From: Sinotaia quadrata | Taxonomy: Eukaryota > Mollusca > Gastropoda > Architaenioglossa > Viviparidae | Assembly (NCBI GenBank): GCA_028829895.1 | Contig: CM054179.1 | Span: forward strand, 109,117,875-109,181,874 | Direction of reading: 5' to 3' | DNA length: 64,000 nucleotides | Shown here: piece after piece, positions 47,585 through 61,431 of the stretch | Layout: every line of letters starts with the position of its first letter | Position numbering within the stretch: position 1 is the stretch's first letter | Notes under the pieces: model-generated | Databases searched by the model: none | Told to the model about the DNA's origin: nothing | What the model saw: the letters and a program-made list of their open reading frames with translations, nothing else | Program-made: the position numbers and the translations under genes

Positions 47585-49363
47585 GTCAAAAAATACAGAA
47601 GTAACGTTTTCCATGACTAACAGTCATATTACAATCCGCTCGATATAGTCCTTCACCATTCTAAAGGGCAATAATCATACTACAGTCCAAAAATATAGGT
47701 TTTCCATGACTAACAGTCATATTACAATCCGCTTGATATAGTCCTACACCATTCTAAAGGGCAATAATCATACTACAGTCCAAAAATATAGAAGTAACGT
47801 TTTTCATGACTAAGAGTCACATTACAATCCGCTTGATATAGTCCTACACCATTCTAAAGGGCAATAATCATACTACAGTCCGAGTTGTTGTGGATCTTAT
47901 GAGATCCCCCTCCCCCACACAGACCGTCGTGAGTATAGTAGAATATTTTTTTTTAATTCACTCGTTATGCGTTGAGTTATTAATAATTACTCGTGAGCAC
48001 ATTCTCGTTCGTTATTGCATTTTTCTTCAAGCCTCGACTAATTTTAAAAAAGTAATCATATATTATTGACCCATTACCTGAAATATAATATTGTATAATG
48101 ATCATTAATCTTTTACTTACTGATCTAGCACAGATTTGAAAGAAAATGTTAATAAGCCATTTATTTATGTAGTTTATTTGCATCCTGGCTACGGCTAATT
48201 TTGAAGAAATTCTTAGTGAGGATAAAATTAAATTTATCCTAACGAACAAATTCAGATAAATTGAAATAAGCACATTTGTAATTGGACATGTAAAATGAAA
48301 TTGAAGCTAACAAATAAATTCTTAGAAAATTAAATCTAAGCTAACAAAAAAATTCAAAGGCAAGTCTTGTGCATATGGTATGGATATATCACTCAGCATA
48401 CAATTCGTTATATAACAGTGTATTGTTTTACCCAGTTCTTGGTTAATTTCAAATTATAATAATTCAGTGTTCTGTCTTTACATTAGAAAAAAAATAACGC
48501 GATCAAAGAAATAATTACTAATGCAGTAGGAAAAGACTTTATCAAAGAGTTAATTACTGATGCAGTAGGAAAAGACTTTATCAAAGAGTTAATTACTGAT
48601 GCAGTAGGAAAAGACTTTATCAAAGAGTTTACAACAGAGTGCATGGATTGTTGGGATTAGCCTGTTTTCCCTTCGTGTCTTGTGCATTCTCCTTGATCCA
48701 TCTCTCGCTCCCTGACAAACATCCAGGTCTCTAAGGTCCGACCACAGTCATGAATAATGCAGATTAGATAGACGTTGACTGACATTTCATACGCAGACAT
48801 TCGTTCATTTGCCATTGCAGGCACGGCACTTGCCATGTTCACAGTTGAAGGGTGTCACATCACAGCACTCGCCATGTTCACAGTTGAAGGGTGTCACATC
48901 TTTCCCTGTGATGGTTCCAATCCCCCTTTGTCTTGAATAGGCTGTCACTCTGCTTCTTGGTGTAGACAGTAGAGTAATGATGCTGGCTCAGCCTTTCAAA
49001 TAGCGACTAGCATACCTAAGTAATGACGCAGACTCAGCCTTTCAAATAGCGACTAGCCTAATTAAGTAATGACTTAGGCTCAGCCTTTCAAATAGCGATT
49101 AGCATAACCAAGAAGTGTTTTTATGCACTATTGAAAATATAGAGCACAGCAATGCGTGAATATTAATCTTGATTTACACTTTATTCCTCCCAACTACCTC
49201 TCTGTCTCTCTCTCTGTCTCTCTCTTAGACACACTCACAATAATATTACATCTGTGGATAAAATAAATCAGCGTGAGAAAACATTAGCATCACACTAGAT
49301 CGAAAACGTGCTGTCTGCACACTCTCTATCACTACATCCCAAAAGACAGGACTGCTTGAATTC
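47585..49363. other. Spacer with several low-copy tandem repeats
   Basis: Three ~95-bp units at 47587-47882 (CATTCTAAAGGGCAATAATC), three 39-bp units at 48503-48627 (TTACTGATGCAGTAGGAAAA), two units with CATGTTCACAGTTGAAGGGT at 48834-48900, three ~60-bp units at 48980-49110 (CTCAGCCTTTCAAATAGCGA), and a TCTC-rich patch at 49198-49228. No gene recognised. Confidence 0.7.
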
Positions 49364-50750
49364 ACACCCACAAGAAATGGTTGGTAATAGTTTTTTTTTT
49401 GTCTCTTACCCTATACATACACAATTCTACGACTCAGCTGTTGTCATGGATACTTGATTAACTTAAAGGAAACGGTGGCAAATAAATCATAGCAATAAGC
49501 AATGTCCTATTGCCTGAGACTCTAAGAGTTGAATATAGAAACATGGTTTGCTTTTGTGCTCAGTCTGGTAATACCCGACACTACACATCTGGTAATACCC
49601 GACACTACACGTCTGATAATACCTGACACTACACATCTGGCACATTACTTCATGAATTCATTCATTCATTCACATACGCACGCACGCACGCATGCACACA
49701 CACACTTTACAATAGCTGATTCAGATGATATATTTTTGCTGTCTCGATCACCGTGCTCGAACTATTCACGTAGAAAGCAACTTTCTGGCAGGCCAATCAG
49801 CACCCTTGTAGCAAACGAGCATCGGAACAACCGGATACAGTACGATATTCGACTGAGATATATCCTGACGGCTGACCCTGTTTTGCCTGCAGGACTTTCA
49901 GTGTCCACTTTAATCCGGCCTGTGATCTCAACCTCTGCGTTTTCATGATCTCTCTGACAACCCTTTCCCCCTTTCGTCTACTTCAATTCTTGGGTTTTGT
50001 GTTTTTATTTTTATTTTTATTTCAACTTAGACCCTCCCTCTCCAACATCTCTACCACACTATGCCCAGCCCGAGCCCGCTAACACCCTCTCGAAATCAGT
50101 TCCGCTGGAAACAGTTTCTAAAGTTACATTCAGTCTTTCTGGCCGGTTATATTTAGAGCGAGGGCGTAATTTCTGCTGTCTGCAGTGACGCGCGTGCGTT
50201 CATGGTTTGAGCAGAGATTATATCATCTCATGGTTTGAGCACGTAGGCTTTTTTTGGCATCACTGTGCTGAACCAAGGAGTCAATATACTGGAAAACGGA
50301 TACATTGTATACAATCCTGACTGAAATATAAAGAAAAGCTTTCGGTCGGGGCCGATTTCCAGCTAATGGGAGATTCACTGAAATACCTCGGTGTATGGAA
50401 GTACAGCTGCGTAAAAAAAACCCACTATTGACAAGATTAGTAACGCTTCCATACCTTTTTGTCATGATAGTTTTTAAAGGAATTCTATTATTTCGAGGAA
50501 AAAAGAGTCATTCTTTTTTAAGTGAACGATGAATGCACTGTGCGAATTAAAAAAAAAATGCTTTTGTAGTCCGTACTCTTTGCCGAAAGCAGGATTCTTC
50601 ATTTCGGAGCGAATTTTCGAGAAAATACACGACGTTAGCTGGGTGAAACAAAAGAGACTATAAGACTATCCATGACAACAGCTGAGTCATAGAATTGTGT
50701 ATGTATAGGGTAAGAGACAAAAAATAACTATTACCATTTCTTGTGGGTGT
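49364..50750. mobile_element. 1.39-kb segment bounded by ~85-bp inverted repeats
   Basis: The left arm 49364-49452 (starts ACACCCACAAGAAATGG) is nearly the exact complement of the right arm 50667-50750. The arms end abruptly on both sides, as transposon termini do. Inside there is no transposase; open frames at 49529-49948, 49997-50188 and 50223-50465 are unrecognised. No clear target duplication is seen, so the superfamily is open and a simple inverted duplication is not excluded. Confidence 0.5.
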
Positions 50751-52735
50751 ATAAAAAAAGACTACAGCATGCTGACCAGCGAAATAAAAGTACACACGGT
50801 AACGATTTACCACTAACTTCTCGATGTTACTGTCCAAAAGAGGACAAGTTCTTTATCAATGTGAGTCCGTTGAAACTGAAAATAACAGTCATCCAGGACA
50901 CATTCAAGCGCTTAAAACAGCCTAGATTGATGATCTGGATTGATGACCTGGGTTGGTAGATATTTCCCAATACAATCAGACGCAGCAACAGTAGACGTCG
51001 AAACATGTATAGTCAGGCAACACCCACGACTATCCACGTAATATTTGAATGTTTGGTAATCAGATTTATTCGTTAGAATATAGATCTACTAAAGTCAAAA
51101 TAGTTCCTTCTGTCGAATAACTACTAACTTCACTATAGAAACATGCAAATTTCTAAGATAAAAATGTAACTTGAAAACTATTTTTTTTTGCAAAAACAAA
51201 GGTAATGCTTAGCGTGTACGCATTGCAATGTAATTGTATTTGTGCACAAAGTCCGAAATATACACAAAAGTATCTTTTTTTCAGTCATTTATTGAAAAAA
51301 AAATCTACTGATCTCAGACTGACCATCATATCAACAAGTGCAAGTTTTGCTGAAGTTCCTTGTTATAATCTGTTAGGATAATAAAATTAATCGAACTAAA
51401 TTAGAAATATTGATGTCAAGTAATCTTTTATCATTTTATTTGTTATATTGTATATTTGATTGTTGATAAATAAATTTATTGGTAAAGTTATTGACCTTCT
51501 TACATATACTGATATAGAAATCCCATATGTCTTTGGAGGTCATTTGGAACTCATCTGATGTTTCTTTGATGTCTTTGAAGATATTGATAGTATGATATCA
51601 CTGATGTTATTATGCAAATTATTTGGTGACTTGGCAATGAAATCTATGGCGGAAAAAGGCCCTTGACAGTTATAAATGGTTATGAGTAATGTGAGTCGCC
51701 GACATGTCTTTCTCTCCTCGTGCTCTATGGGGTGCGCTGTTCACTGTCTGGTGGGTCTCGCCTAAGGAGAGGCGTGGTCGTAACACAATTTTTAAAAATC
51801 TCCACAGAAAACGTTGTTTAAGTGCCAAAACCATGCACACATACTTTTTTCATTTTGCACGAGCAGCAAAGACCCACACCCCACAAGCAGAGAGCCGAAA
51901 TATGATCATTCGGAATCATTCGTTTTTACAAGGAAATAGGCAGCAATTTAAATAGTAATTTTAATAACAATCCAAGGTTAATTTACTTCTAGGTCCACTC
52001 CATTGAACATCTAAACATAATACTCTTAAGTTGTTGCTTTTTGTTTGTTTTATCGAGAGAAAGAGAGAGGAAAAAATAAACATAAAAAAATATTAATCAG
52101 AGATTAGTATTAAACAAGCTTTAAAATCTAAGATACCATTCCAAGAATAGTATCACTTAACGTTAAAGTCCATTTTAAATAAAACCTTTGAAATTCTACA
52201 AAATGAACGAACACTATAGAGAATACAAATAACACTAAAATATATTGTTTCACACTCATGAACGAGTGCCACAGAGAAATCAAATAACACTAATATATAT
52301 AATTTGACCTAATCAGCTGAAAGTGGAAAAAGACAATGCGGCAATTCTAACTCATCGGATCGTCTCCTTAATATATCGTTTTGTTAATCCAAACTTACTT
52401 TCATCCATGATTATGAGAGATCTTAAAAATGTCTAACTTCTAACGAGCGGCTCAAAGCAAAGTATTTTATCAGTAACAATTTCACAAAACCAGCAGATGA
52501 TCACAAAAGCCTTGAAGATTTACAAACGTCACCGACCTTGACATATATTTTAAGTGAGGTCGGGAAAGTTGAATTTACGCAACCACTCCAACACACGTAG
52601 CCACAACCAAAACACCCAGCCACATCCAGCTTTCAGCGGTCAGTGCCGGGTGTGGTCCTAAACTTGCCACAAATGCATAACATGGCTACACTGGGCCAAC
52701 TGATACCCGAGTACTGTATCAAGGTCCAACCCTTT
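50751..52735. other. Unique intergenic sequence
   Basis: No gene recognised. The frames at 50741-50959 and 51704-51955 have no family signature. The sequence is AT-rich apart from 51690-51790. Confidence 0.4.
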
Positions 52736-52740
52736 ACAGA

Positions 52741-52772
<32 letters not shown>

Positions 52773-53000
52773 TATATAGATATAGATAGATAGATAGACA
52801 GATAGATAGACAGACGGAGAGAGAGAGCGAGCGAGCAGAATGATAGATAGTAATACACAGATGTATAATGTATATTCACATTGTACTAGGCCTATTAAAA
52901 GTGATACACATAATGTATATTCACATTGTACTAGGCCTATTAAAAGTGATACACATAATGTATATTCACATTGTACTAGGCCTATTAAAAGTGAGACACA
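52736..53000. repeat. (GATA)n/(GACA)n and 45-bp tandem repeat
   Basis: GATA/GACA tetranucleotide runs at 52736-52830, then three copies of a 45-bp unit (TTGTACTAGGCCTATTAAAA) at about 52865-53000. Confidence 0.9.
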
Positions 53001-56000
53001 TAATTAGTAAACATTATTTGCAAATTAACGCTTATGGCTAATGGGTAATGATTGGACCAAACAATATATATTTCATAGTTTATTTATTATTTCATTTACT
53101 AATCTTTCATTAAAATTCACGAAGTCTTAAGCTACTTATTTAATTTACATTATTATATTCTCGAATTTGCATTTGAAACATATTTTGCAAATGTTAAACA
53201 GTTAAAGTAAATCAATTCTGAAATGATAATGTTTAATAATGTTTATACTCTTTCTTGTCTTGGGCGTATAGTTAAAAGCAGTGAAAGCATGAGAAATCCC
53301 GAAGTGGCCGGAAAGGACCACTTATTTAGAAATGTGTACAACGTTAATTTAGAACTTTGCCGTGTAGAACCACTACCGCATTTGTGAGGTCACTGATGAT
53401 CAATCCGAACATTTTCTAGAATCTCGGGTTGTAAACTTTTGTAGGTTATTGCCCCTTGAATCGGCCAAAGCACCGCACTTGATTAAGAGACTTTCACCTT
53501 TCTCTTTCGAAAGAGCAAACGGCAGAACGCGTATGCTCATCAACTGTTGCCCAAGCGCCCCCCTCCAGACCCTCCCACTACCTTCCCAATGCTCGCCCAC
53601 GCAGATACACCAACACAAACATATAGATATGCTTTCGTTCGCACACGTATCAGTGAAATAACGGAACTGGTTCTTAATCGTCAGAGTGTGTACATTTCAC
53701 AAGCTTACTTACAAGTCCTGTGCCTTGTGTAAGTCACAAGACTTTATAGTCAAACCACTTAACTTATCGTCACTAGACTTTAGTCAAACCACTTATTTAT
53801 CATCACTATACTTTATAATAAACCACTTATTTATCGTCACTAGACTTTATAGTAAACCACTTATTTATCGTCACTAGACATTATAGTCAAACCACTTATT
53901 TATCGTCACTAGACATTATAGTCCGACCATGTATTTATCGTACTAGATTTTACAGTCTGATCACTTTTTTATCGTCAGTAAATTTTACAGTCAGATCACT
54001 TATTTATTGTTATTAAATTTTACAGTCGGATCATTTATTTATATTGTCTCTAAATTTTACTGTCAGATCACTCATCTATTATCACTAGAATTTTTTTTAG
54101 TCAACCATTTATTTATTAAAGACACGATGACTCTCCAATCTTTTCATTACGCCATTTTTTTATACGCCAATAAATTGGATGATGGAGACAATATAATAAA
54201 CTATAACAACTGATATTTGGCCATAAAAATAATTAACACTTTCTTAGATGTGAAACGAAATTCAGAGGAATAAATCGCATAGTTGTCACTATGTGCAGAT
54301 GACCTGCCAAACTCAGGAAGAGGATGAAGCCATCTCTAGCACTGCCAGCTGTAATTAAGAAACAGAATTTGTTTTTGGACGGAAACATCTTTTTCACGAT
54401 TTCGGCTGATTATAATAATTATTACTGCGCACGAAAGTCGACAGACAATGAGTCATAGAACAAATGCCTAATTATTAATAAATAAACATATTCAAGATGA
54501 TTTTTTTCATATACTTAGCAATCCTATTTATGCTGCAGTAGAAATGTGCATGTAACTTACAGACATTGTACCGGAAGTAAAATATTACTCAAGAACTCAT
54601 CTGTTCAGAACTTACAGACATTGTACCGAAAGTAAAATGTTACTCAAGAACTCAGCTGTTCAGAACTTACAGACATTGTACCGGAAGTAAAATGTTACTC
54701 ATGAACTCAAGAACTTACAAACAACACTAGATGCGTTCTCTAAACGCTCTGCTGTCTTTGAGCAAACGCACAATCGCAAGAATAAAATAGGAAATCGTTA
54801 GTGAATATACTTTCTACCGTAAGCGGTGTGTGAGTGTGGTAATTTTGTAACTGTTTCCTATTTTGGAAGATTACACATTCAAGAATATGTAAGCTGTCCA
54901 CGAGTGGTGAACAGCGGTAGTGACCTTTTGAACAAATTATTACGGAAAAAGTCGAGCTCGAGATCAATGTACTAATGTCGACACAAATGTCGTCTGCCGC
55001 AATTAACGACTTCAAGAAATTACAAATAATTATATATGAGAATGCGGACATAAGCTAAAGGTAATTTAGTGTAATGTTTGTCAGCCAAAGGTACTTCTCC
55101 ACCAACCCTACTCACCCCACCCCACCCCCGACACTCAAACACACTTAAATCTCGATGCATCGGAGAGCTATTGTACCCTTACCCTAACTCACAAATTCGT
55201 GTTCTTAAGTGACATGTGGTCATAAGTTATATCCTCCCCTGACTCGATAAAACTGGAGCAAATCATTTCTAAATGTGTAATTATGTAACAGAGTCGAAAA
55301 AGTAAACCAAGCTAACCATTTATAGAATTACTGAAATAAATGATGGAATAGTAAAGACTTTTAACTGCAGATTTAACACAAGGGAGAGTGTCTTGTATTT
55401 TATCAATTTGATATAAACGGTTTGTTTCTTAATAAATAGCAAATCGTTTTTATATAGACGTCAAAATTACTTTACTTGTGTGTATTCGGTAAATTGACCA
55501 ACTTGCACGATATATACAAATTAAACAATCAACAAACTGCATCAGTGTGATTCCTGCTTAACGTCTGACAAATAAGTGTACTAATGAAATAATCAACAAA
55601 GTGTATCAGTGTGATTCCTGCTTAACGTCTGACAAATAAGTGTACTAATGAAATAATCAACAAAGTGTATCAGTGTGATTCCTGCTTAACGTCTGACAAA
55701 TAAGTGTACTAATGAAATAATCAACAAAGTGTAACAGTGTGATTCCTGCTTAACGTCTGACAAATAAGTGTACTAATGAAATAATCAACAAACTGCATCA
55801 GTGTGATTCCTGCTTAACGTCTGACAAATAAGTGTACTAATGAAATAATCAACAAAGTGTATCAGTGTGATTCCTTCTTAACGTCTGGCAAATATGTAAT
55901 AACACTTGCTAACACTAACAATAATCAGAAAAAATTTAGTATTATAGCAGAGTGTGGTAACAATTGTTGCTATGTCGGGTTACACTGTTCTGAGTTACTC

Positions 56001-56469
56001 TGTGTGCTGCTTGATGTTTATATTTTTATTTAAGTCTAGGTTTGTTTGCAATGTCGGGTCAAACTGTTCTGAGTTACTCTCTGTGCTGCTTGATGTTTAT
56101 ATTTTTATTTATGTCTTGGACTCTTGTTTGTTTGCTATGATGTGTCACGTCATACAACGCAGTGACAAGTCATGCATTGCTACGTCGTTTTACGTCCCAG
56201 TACGTTTTGTTATGTAATGTCACGCCACAGTGCATGGTGTTAGTATTGTGCTTTATTTATTAACTTAATGTATGACGTGTTTCATTTATTTATAGTATTT
56301 TCCGTAATTTAAAGCTACATCACAAACCCCCTTCCCGCCTGAAAAAATACATTAACTTAAACAGACATAAGATAATATGCACAAAAGCGCCATGTACCAA
56401 ATCATATTCTTATTTTATGTTTGGTAATGTTTACTTTTTTAAAAAAGCGAATAACTTACAGAAAATAAT
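53001..56469. other. Intergenic spacer with minisatellites, gene 3 5' flank
   Basis: ~35-bp array at 53735-54095 (ACCACTTATTTATCGTCACT, about ten units); three ~55-bp units at 54557-54715 (ACAGACATTGTACCGGAAGT); six near-identical 64-bp units at 55525-55885 (AGTGTGATTCCTGCTTAACG); a two-copy ~85-bp repeat at 55965-56125. The other stretches (53001-53730, 54100-54550, 54720-55520, 56130-56469) show no gene. Confidence 0.7.
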
Positions 56470-56498
56470 TGAATCGTGACCTAAACAGGCTTACATAC
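56470..56498 (+). promoter_or_regulatory. 29-nt shared upstream block, gene 3
   Basis: Starts TGAATCGTGAC and ends CTTACATAC, 61 bp before the ATG, aligning without gaps to 7577-7605 and 37697-37725. Confidence 0.45.
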
Positions 56499-56559
56499 TT
56501 TTCAGAAAAGCAAGGAAATTACGCCTGCTTGCAGTACTTTTTTCCCCCTTGTGCATCAG

Positions 56560-56614
56560 ATGGCGAAGCTTGTGCTAGCCGCATTGTCTACCCTCGTGTT
56601 AAGTGGTCTTGCTG
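56560..56614 (+). CDS. Gene 3 exon 1: signal peptide
   Basis: ATG opens MAKLVLAALSTLVLSGLA, ending in phase 1 at G|GTAAGT. The 18 codons resemble the gene 1 leader in sequence, length and exit phase, making this the start of a third paralogue. Confidence 0.75.
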
Positions 56615-59545
56615 GTAAGTAAAGATTTCTCTCCACTTGGCTGTGTAAGGCTCATACTAAAGATTTGGTTGATCTCCCTTAGCAAACGAGCGTGTACGAC
56701 TGTGTGAGTAAAAAATATCAGGCCGTTTATTTCGTTTCAAGCGGCAGTCTACTTATGTTGCTTATATTAGAATGTGTCATCAAAGCAAGCGATCTTTGTA
56801 CTGTTTTCAGGATTAGCATCCTTGTAGGGCTGTGTACGGTGCATTCCGCCTGCCTCTGGACACCCTTCCCCTCTCCTCTTCGCGGTATTGCATTACTCCG
56901 TACGTAGTAAATTGACAAGTCCGACACCAGCTGCCGTTGCTTTTAGTAGCACTATATATTCTTGCTTGTCCGTACGGTGCTGCGAACGCGAAAGCGGCGG
57001 AAGCCGGAAGCGTTCCCCACACTAACCAACGGTGCTGCGTTAGTATACACACTTTTATAGATATATTGTGTTTTTGCACTTTTCAATTGTAGTAGAGAAA
57101 AGGCTTATATATTTAGAAAAAAAGTTTATTTTGCTTTTATGTATTTTGATACCAGGTCTGCTGCTACTGTAATTGCATATAATTATTATAATTTATGTAT
57201 AAGACTGCTTCTTCGGTAGAACACTAATATACTCCACTATTGTATTTTGTTTCTTATCTTTGAAATTATATGTTTTATACTTAATAAAGCATAATTAATT
57301 TAGTTTCATTTGATAATCTCTGCCGACACACAAGCCGATCTGCAGTACATGTATATTGAAACAACTAGCCAAAGAGCAATAGCGATGCACACTGAAACAA
57401 AGAATCAAGCCATAACAGAAACCACCAACAGGAGCCAACAAAAAATTAAAAAAAAAAAGAAAAGAAAAAATCCGCGGATACTAGAGAGAGCGAGAGAGAG
57501 TAAAGTGACTTTCATTATGCCACCAAGATGCAACACTTTCGTTCTGCCACACCCAGGCCCAGTTCACGAGGTTATCTTATGTGACATGATGTGTGGGTCG
57601 GTTGCATAACTCAGTCTACTTATGATTTGGAGCGCCCAGACTATGCGGCAATATAAACATTTTCACTCACACTTAAAGTACAGTCAATCAGCAAAGTTAC
57701 TGAGCAAGTAAAAATGAAAAGTAAAACGAGAGTGGCAAATTAAGCGAGCCCCCGAAGAGATACAGTCCTTGCTCTGAAGTTCACATAATACTACACGTAT
57801 TAACTAGGTCTGACAAATACGTTTATCACATAATACTACACAAATTAACTAGGTCTGACAAATACGTTTATCACATAATACTACACAAATTAACTAGGTC
57901 TGACAAATACGTTTATCACATAATACTACACAAATTAGCTAGGTCTGACAAATAGTTTATCACATAATACTGCACGTATTAACTAGGTCTGACAAATAGT
58001 TTATCACATAATACTACACGTATTAACTAGGTCTGACAAATAAGTTTATCACATAATACTACACAAATTAACTAGGTCTGACAAATAAGTTTATCACATA
58101 ATACTACACAAATTAACTAGGTCTGACAAATAAGTTTATCACATAATACTACACAAATTAACTAGGTCTGACAAATAAGTTTATGATATAATTTTAATTT
58201 GGAGTAGTATTAGTAATAATAATTGATGAGAAATAAATAACATGTTGTCTATTGTACAGAACAGTACCATTTAATTATGTGGGTAAACGCTGTCTGCTGT
58301 ATGATAGTCTTTGACAGCTGTCTTAAGCCCAACTTAACTGTATAGTGACAACCTAGCTCTCTTTCCTCCAGTGACTGCGCTACAGTTTGGTGCACTCGTA
58401 TGCTGCTGGCTCCGCTGGCAGTTACAACTATGACCCTACCGGCCTACCCCATTCATCTAGCAGAGTTCTAACAATGACTAAAAGAAATGACCCATTATGC
58501 CCACACTCCTCCAAGACTAGAACAAATGTTCAGTTTTCTACACAAGGTCCGTTTGTCAGGACACTCTCGAGCCTACAGTGCCCAATGACACTCCAAGCCA
58601 AACAGTTGGTGACAGACATGGGTACCAGAATATACGGGCAATCCCGAACTTGCCACATGGCTCTGACACTAATGAATGCACACATATACACCATTCCATT
58701 TCTGTTAGGGAGCCCTGACTCGACTGAATGCTCATGAACCCATCGGCGATCGATACTACCCATTCTTAAAAAGGTCACATGTCAAAACACAAGGCCACAA
58801 CAACACTGCAAACAGGATAGCCAGTTAAATAAGGGCTCATACAAAACAATGATAACTAATTTTTATGTAGACGATACAAAACAATAATAACTAACTTTTA
58901 TGTAGACGATACAAAACAATGATAACTAACTTTTATGTAGACAATACAAATACGATTAACTCTAACGATCGTATATAAATAGTAACAATGATAACTAACT
59001 TTTATGTAGACAATACAAAATACGATTAACTCTAACGAGGGTATATAAATAGTAACAATGTTAATTGATAATTATATATTTTTTAAAATATGGTGATGGG
59101 ATACTTTTGTCACACAGAGTAGGTGAAGCACTTTATTTAGCCAGAGGTTAGATGTATGAATTATTATTAACTTTTTACTATAAAATATAAACATTTTAAA
59201 GATTGTGGATTGTGCCTTGGACTTGCGTATTATATAATATATACATTTGATGTATTATGTATTGTGCCATGGACTTGGACATGTGAACACTTTTATTGTC
59301 TATGTTGTACTTCAGATATGTTCTTTTTCATTTACTGTATGTTGCCATGGTCCCCGTCAGTTCTGAGATTGCGTTTATTCAATAAAATAAACGATTTCTA
59401 ATGAAAAGAACCTGTGTACTTCATTATGAGGTGTATATTTATCTTACTGTCATCATGTTTTAAGTTTTTTCATTTTGTGCTGCAAGCATGATAAGAGTAA
59501 CAGTACACACCTCATTATTTGTTTGTATGGATGCATGGTACTTAG

Positions 59546-59580
<35 letters not shown>

Positions 59581-60217
59581 GTACTCATTTATTTCTTTAT
59601 TTAATAAGTCTAGCGATTACAGACTCGTCAAAATCTATTTAATTGATTGTGTAAACATTACATTAACAATATTAGTTAGTTTAAAGTCTTGTATACTTTA
59701 CAATACTTTACAACTTAATAGTTAGCAGCGTAAAGACTTATCTTGAAATACTTTCTTGAAATAGTTCCATATCTATCCGATTGTGCTAGTCTTGTGTTGC
59801 TTTGATTATGGTACTGAAGTATATATTTATTATTATAACTAAGATAGTGTTGCTTTGATTATGGTACTGACGTATACAATTATTATAACTAAGAATGAAT
59901 AGTGTTGCTTTGATTATTGTATTGAAGTATATATTTATGAGTATGACTACAAAATATATGTTAAGTATGGTTTTGATTATTATGCTAAAATATACATTTA
60001 AGAGTATGAGTGTAGAATGTACACTGTGGTTTCCTAACTGTACTAAAATATATTTTTGTGAGTATTCAGTGTATTCATTGTAATAATTAAAGTCAGACTG
60101 CTTGTAATGGCTTTAATTATTACACTGAAATACCCACGCATGAATATAGCCACAGACCGCGCACTGTGTAATATTCATGCATGAGTACACCTATAGAATG
60201 TCACTATGGTGTTACAG
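56615..60217 (+). other. Gene 3 intron 1
   Basis: Unique 56615-57780, where open frames at 56692-57079 and 57310-57609 are unrecognised; about nine 45-bp units at 57785-58185 (ATTAACTAGGTCTGACAAAT); unique 58190-58845 (the frame at 58387-58737 is unrecognised); a ~38-bp/~62-bp array at 58850-59060 (CAATGATAACTAACTTTTAT); (TA)n at 59546-59577; degenerate units with GTTGCTTTGATTATGGTACT at 59795-60020. No LDLa exon is seen before 60218. Confidence 0.7.
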
Positions 60218-60346
60218 ATGGTTCAGAGTTGTCAGAAATTTGCCCTGAGGGTTTATTCCAATGTAATAATGGAAAATGCATTCCACTCACTTATCAATGT
60301 GACGGCAGTGATAACTGCGGTGATGGCTCCGACGAAAATGTCTGTG
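60218..60346 (+). CDS. Gene 3 exon: LDLa domain
   Basis: A 129-nt phase 1-1 exon after GTGTTACAG, with donor G|GTAAGT. A short linker (DGSELSE) precedes [17 protein letters not shown] and [17 protein letters not shown]. Six cysteines, with the consensus CDG and SDE calcium-site residues. The acceptor flank AGAATGTCACTATGGTGTTACAG-like region resembles those of the Thr-linker exons of genes 1 and 2. Confidence 0.8.
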
Positions 60347-60519
60347 GTAAGTCAAGAAGTGGAATTAAATTCTTATGAAAAATATTTCTACGTGCCTATA
60401 ATTATGATTTTGAAGTCAAGGTCAATGAAGGGCTAATTTAATTACATTTCTCTCCCAGTTCACCCCTTTCCTCAGTCTGTCCACTTAGTGCTTCTAATTT
60501 CCACAATAATTCTGGTTCC

Positions 60520-60740
60520 TTATGTCACTTGGCAGAGATATCTCCTGCTTTGTTCTCATTCTTCCCCTTACACGCCAAGGCGTAGGTTCAAATCCTACTG
60601 CAGGCCATTGCATAATTCTTGACATGATTCATTATTTTCCGTACCCGCGACAAATCCTAGTGACATTTGTTTTCATTTTGTTCTGAAGCAATATTAACAC
60701 GCTGCAAGCTTCAGTGAAGTTAAGATCTTCTCCCCACTCC
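60520..60740 (+). mobile_element. tRNA-derived SINE, class II-like head
   Basis: A perfect T-arm, GTAGG-TTCAAAT-CCTAC (60591-60607), is preceded by a 5-bp hairpin ACGCC-AA-GGCGT like the variable arm of Ser/Leu tRNAs, and upstream by the A-box-like TTGGCAGAGAT. The anticodon arm is degenerate. This fits a SINE whose head came from a class II tRNA; its 3' end is not clear. Confidence 0.5.
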
Positions 60741-60744
60741 TTAT

Positions 60745-60848
60745 TTCATCATCATCATCATTATCATCACCATCCTCCTCCTCCTCCTCCTCCTCCTCCT
60801 CATCATCATCATCATCATCATCAACAACAACAACAGCAACAACAACTC
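60745..60848. repeat. Trinucleotide repeats (CAT)n, (CTC)n, (CAA)n
   Basis: Consecutive runs of ATC, TCC and AAC triplets. Confidence 0.95.
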
Positions 60849-61072
60849 GCAAGCTCGCGACGCCCAAACCACATAGTTAATGGTTGATTGTATATTATTA
60901 CTATTAATTAATCTTCCATAACTAATTACAAATTATGAGAATCTAAATTTATGTTATTAATAATTCTCCGACGGACACCACTCGTCCTTCTCACTTGGTG
61001 GATAAGCAAAGTAATTGTTTTCTCTCTTCCGCAACATTAAAGACAAACATTTACTGTCACACAATATTTCAG

Positions 61073-61173
61073 TAGGTGGAAAACGTTTTACTAAAGAAGA
61101 CAAATCAGTCTTTAATTTTAATACCTATAAGTCTTATATCCCAAACATACTTCAACAGATAAGTGTCAAATAA
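61073..61173 (+). CDS. Gene 3 possible terminal exon
   Basis: After the AG of CACAATATTTCAG, the phase left by 60346 gives 33 open codons starting VGGKRFTKEDKSVF and ending at TAA 61171-61173. The phase fits, but the tail has no match in genes 1 or 2, and an open run of this length is expected by chance fairly often. Confidence 0.2.
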
Positions 61174-61431
61174 GAGGATAATTCTTATCAGAGAACAGAA
61201 ATGGAGTTATTAGAGATAAACGATAACAGTCTCTATGTAACCTTGTTTTGGTGAAGCCACAATAGTCTTTTCATAACAAAGTCACAAGTTTATTGTTCAC
61301 ATTATTACTGTCAACAATATCACAAAATACCAACAGAGATATGTCAAACGTTTATAGAAGATTGCATGGAATTAGATGAACAGCTTTATTATTAATTACT
61401 AGAGAAAATCAAAATAGCACAACCACTAGAT

